Below are positions 7,902 to 8,635 of a stretch of 8,635 nucleotides of DNA, piece after piece. The position numbers were made by a program, and so were the translations under genes. The stretch comes from Alphaproteobacteria bacterium. GTDB taxonomy: Bacteria > Pseudomonadota > Alphaproteobacteria > SMXP01. The notes beneath the pieces were generated by a model. The model did no database searches and had not been told where the DNA came from. It was given only the letters and a program-made list of their open reading frames with translations. Where the stretch lies: contig JANQLI010000238.1 of NCBI GenBank assembly GCA_028280675.1, positions 1 through 8,635 of the forward strand, in the 5' to 3' direction. Position 1 is the first letter of the stretch. The number at the start of each line of letters is the position of its first letter.

Positions 7902-8621
7902 CTAACTTTGCCGTTGCATGAACGCTTCTGCGTCTTGCACGCCTTCTGGCGAACCGACATGCATCCATGTGCCCTCCATGGCCATACCAAAGAGTGTGCG
8001 CCGTTCTATGAGCGCATCCCAGATCACATTCGTTGAGAACGGTCCTTTCGGCGCGCGTGCAAACATCGACGGTTTGATAATTTGCACACCGGCCCAAACA
8101 AAAGGTGCGGTGGGCGCATCGCCGCGCCGTGTTAATCGCTGATCAGCCCCTAAGAAAAAATCACCGGCCCCGTCATAGCCAAGCGATTCGTCCCGGTTTG
8201 CCAGCAGCATTAAGCCATCCATGACTGTTGGGTCCCACGCATCCTTCATGGCCAATAAATTTTGCGACTCGTTCTCTGTCCAAATCGTGTCGCAATTGTG
8301 CGTCCAAAACGGCTCATCGTCAAAATATGGAAGCGCCCGCGCAATGCCGCCACCTGTGTCGAGGATTATATCCCGTTCATCGGAGACAATGATCTCTATG
8401 TCGTTGCGCGTCTTGAGATAATCTTCCAACACATCTGCCTTATAATGCACATTCACAACAATGGTCGTCACGCCAGCATCTTTCAAACGCGCAATAGCAT
8501 GATCGATAAGAGGGCGGCCATCTACAGCAACCATCGCTTTTGGCTTGTCAGCGGTTAAATGCCGCATGCGCGTGCCAAGCCCGGCCGCAAGAATCATCGC
8601 TTTTGAAAGAGTGTCACTCAC
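7902..8621 (-). CDS. murU: MurU-like sugar-1-phosphate nucleotidyltransferase (probable N-acetylmuramate-1-phosphate uridylyltransferase)
   Basis: A 239-residue enzyme of the NTP_transferase family. In pseudomonads MurU joins UTP and MurNAc-1-phosphate to give UDP-MurNAc, feeding recycled cell-wall sugar back into peptidoglycan synthesis after AmgK phosphorylates it. Seen here: the nucleotide-binding loop LAAGLGTRMR (11-20), the KPK lysine motif ending at Lys28, LDTGGG (87-92), the metal-binding aspartate Asp111 in HNCD, WAGVQII (176-182), FSTNVIWD (195-202) and a final WMHVGSPEG (219-227). The stop is TAG at 7902-7904. The start is GTG at 8621, chosen because AGGGA lies seven bases upstream; an internal ATG at 8597 would remove eight residues before the loop. 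The gene heads addB by four bases, a common alphaproteobacterial arrangement. Substrate cannot be read from sequence, so a related mannose- or glucose-1-phosphate transferase is possible, and older annotations often say mannose-1-phosphate guanylyltransferase. Family certain, exact substrate moderate. Confidence 0.8.
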   Translation of the reverse strand: MSDTLSKAMILAAGLGTRMRHLTADKPKAMVAVDGRPLIDHAIARLKDAGVTTIVVNVHYKADVLEDYLKTRNDIEIIVSDERDIILDTGGGIARALPYFDDEPFWTHNCDTIWTENESQNLLAMKDAWDPTVMDGLMLLANRDESLGYDGAGDFFLGADQRLTRRGDAPTAPFVWAGVQIIKPSMFARAPKGPFSTNVIWDALIERRTLFGMAMEGTWMHVGSPEGVQDAEAFMQRQS

Positions 8622-8635
8622 GATACGGTCCCTTT
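8618..8635 (-). CDS. Possible last codons of an upstream gene (AmgK-like kinase expected), cut by the right edge
   Basis: Read on the minus strand from the right edge, one frame gives Lys-Gly-Thr-Val-Ser and then TGA at 8620-8618. That TGA lies inside the GTGA of the murU-like start, forming the four-base start-stop overlap typical of coupled genes. Only five codons are visible, so identity cannot be read. In alphaproteobacteria the gene here is commonly an aminoglycoside-phosphotransferase-family protein like AmgK, the MurNAc/GlcNAc anomeric kinase that supplies MurU, often preceded by tsaE. Both the frame and the identity are inference from overlap and synteny. Confidence 0.35.
   Translation of the reverse strand, partial: KGTVS
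8629..8634 (-). promoter_or_regulatory. Ribosome binding site for the GTG start of the murU-like gene
   Basis: AAGGGA reads on the minus strand from 8634 to 8629, seven bases before the GTG at 8621-8619. It supports the non-ATG start over the in-frame ATG at 8597, which has only AT-rich sequence and no comparable purine tract in front of it. It lies at the window edge, so the full context is not visible. Confidence 0.55.

Noticed and set aside
7898..7990. A 31-residue N-terminal extension of AddB from an upstream start at 7990
   Set aside because: It would run about 90 bases into the murU-like gene in another frame, reads as Cys/Lys/Arg-rich shadow sequence, and the ATG at 7897 immediately follows that gene's stop.
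7332..8036. A long open frame (234 codons) on the plus strand opposite addB and the murU-like gene
   Set aside because: It is fully antisense to two genes with clear family motifs, shows no recognisable domain, and has the composition expected of a shadow frame.
1..8635. Search for tRNA or rRNA genes, CRISPR repeats, insertion sequences, phage genes, attachment sites or a defence cassette
   Set aside because: Nearly every base lies in five recognised housekeeping genes. No direct repeat arrays, transposase or integrase motifs, or compositional break were visible by eye.

Overview
The window looks like a piece of alphaproteobacterial chromosome. The reasons are an addB-addA pair of the alphaproteobacterial type, a MurU-like sugar-1-phosphate nucleotidyltransferase directly upstream of addB, a thioredoxin directly downstream of addA, and folC converging on trxA. 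This order (amgK-murU-addB-addA-trxA facing folC) is familiar in that class. Base composition looks balanced, about 50-55% GC by eye from sampled lines, which is moderate for the class. I cannot name a genus.

Layout. Positions 1-869 (+) hold the C-terminal two thirds of folylpolyglutamate/dihydrofolate synthase, cut by the left edge. Three bases further on, trxA (873-1196, -) ends head to head with folC, and an imperfect hairpin spans both stop codons. A 141-base gap upstream of trxA carries a plausible sigma70-type promoter. Then come addA (1338-4835, -), addB (4835-7897, -) and the murU-like gene (7902-8621, -). These three are packed with a 1-base overlap and a 4-base gap and almost certainly share a transcript that starts beyond the right edge. 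The last bases fit the end of a further upstream gene overlapping the murU-like start.

How the genes work together. AddA and AddB form the helicase-nuclease that resects double-strand breaks for RecA loading. AddA has all the SF1 helicase motifs plus a nuclease site; AddB has no Walker A but keeps its own nuclease site. The murU-like enzyme probably belongs to peptidoglycan (MurNAc) recycling with AmgK. Thioredoxin is a general disulfide reductant and appears to have its own promoter. FolC belongs to folate metabolism and is only a neighbour.

This is a well-packed housekeeping region. I found no mobile element, CRISPR array, RNA gene, prophage or defence cassette, and no sign of an undescribed multi-gene system. 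The points worth a second look are small: a CNPC active site in thioredoxin instead of CGPC, an AddB without the Fe-S cysteine pattern, a Shine-Dalgarno for addA written into the last codons of addB, motif variants in the nucleotidyltransferase, and the hairpin across the convergent gene ends.
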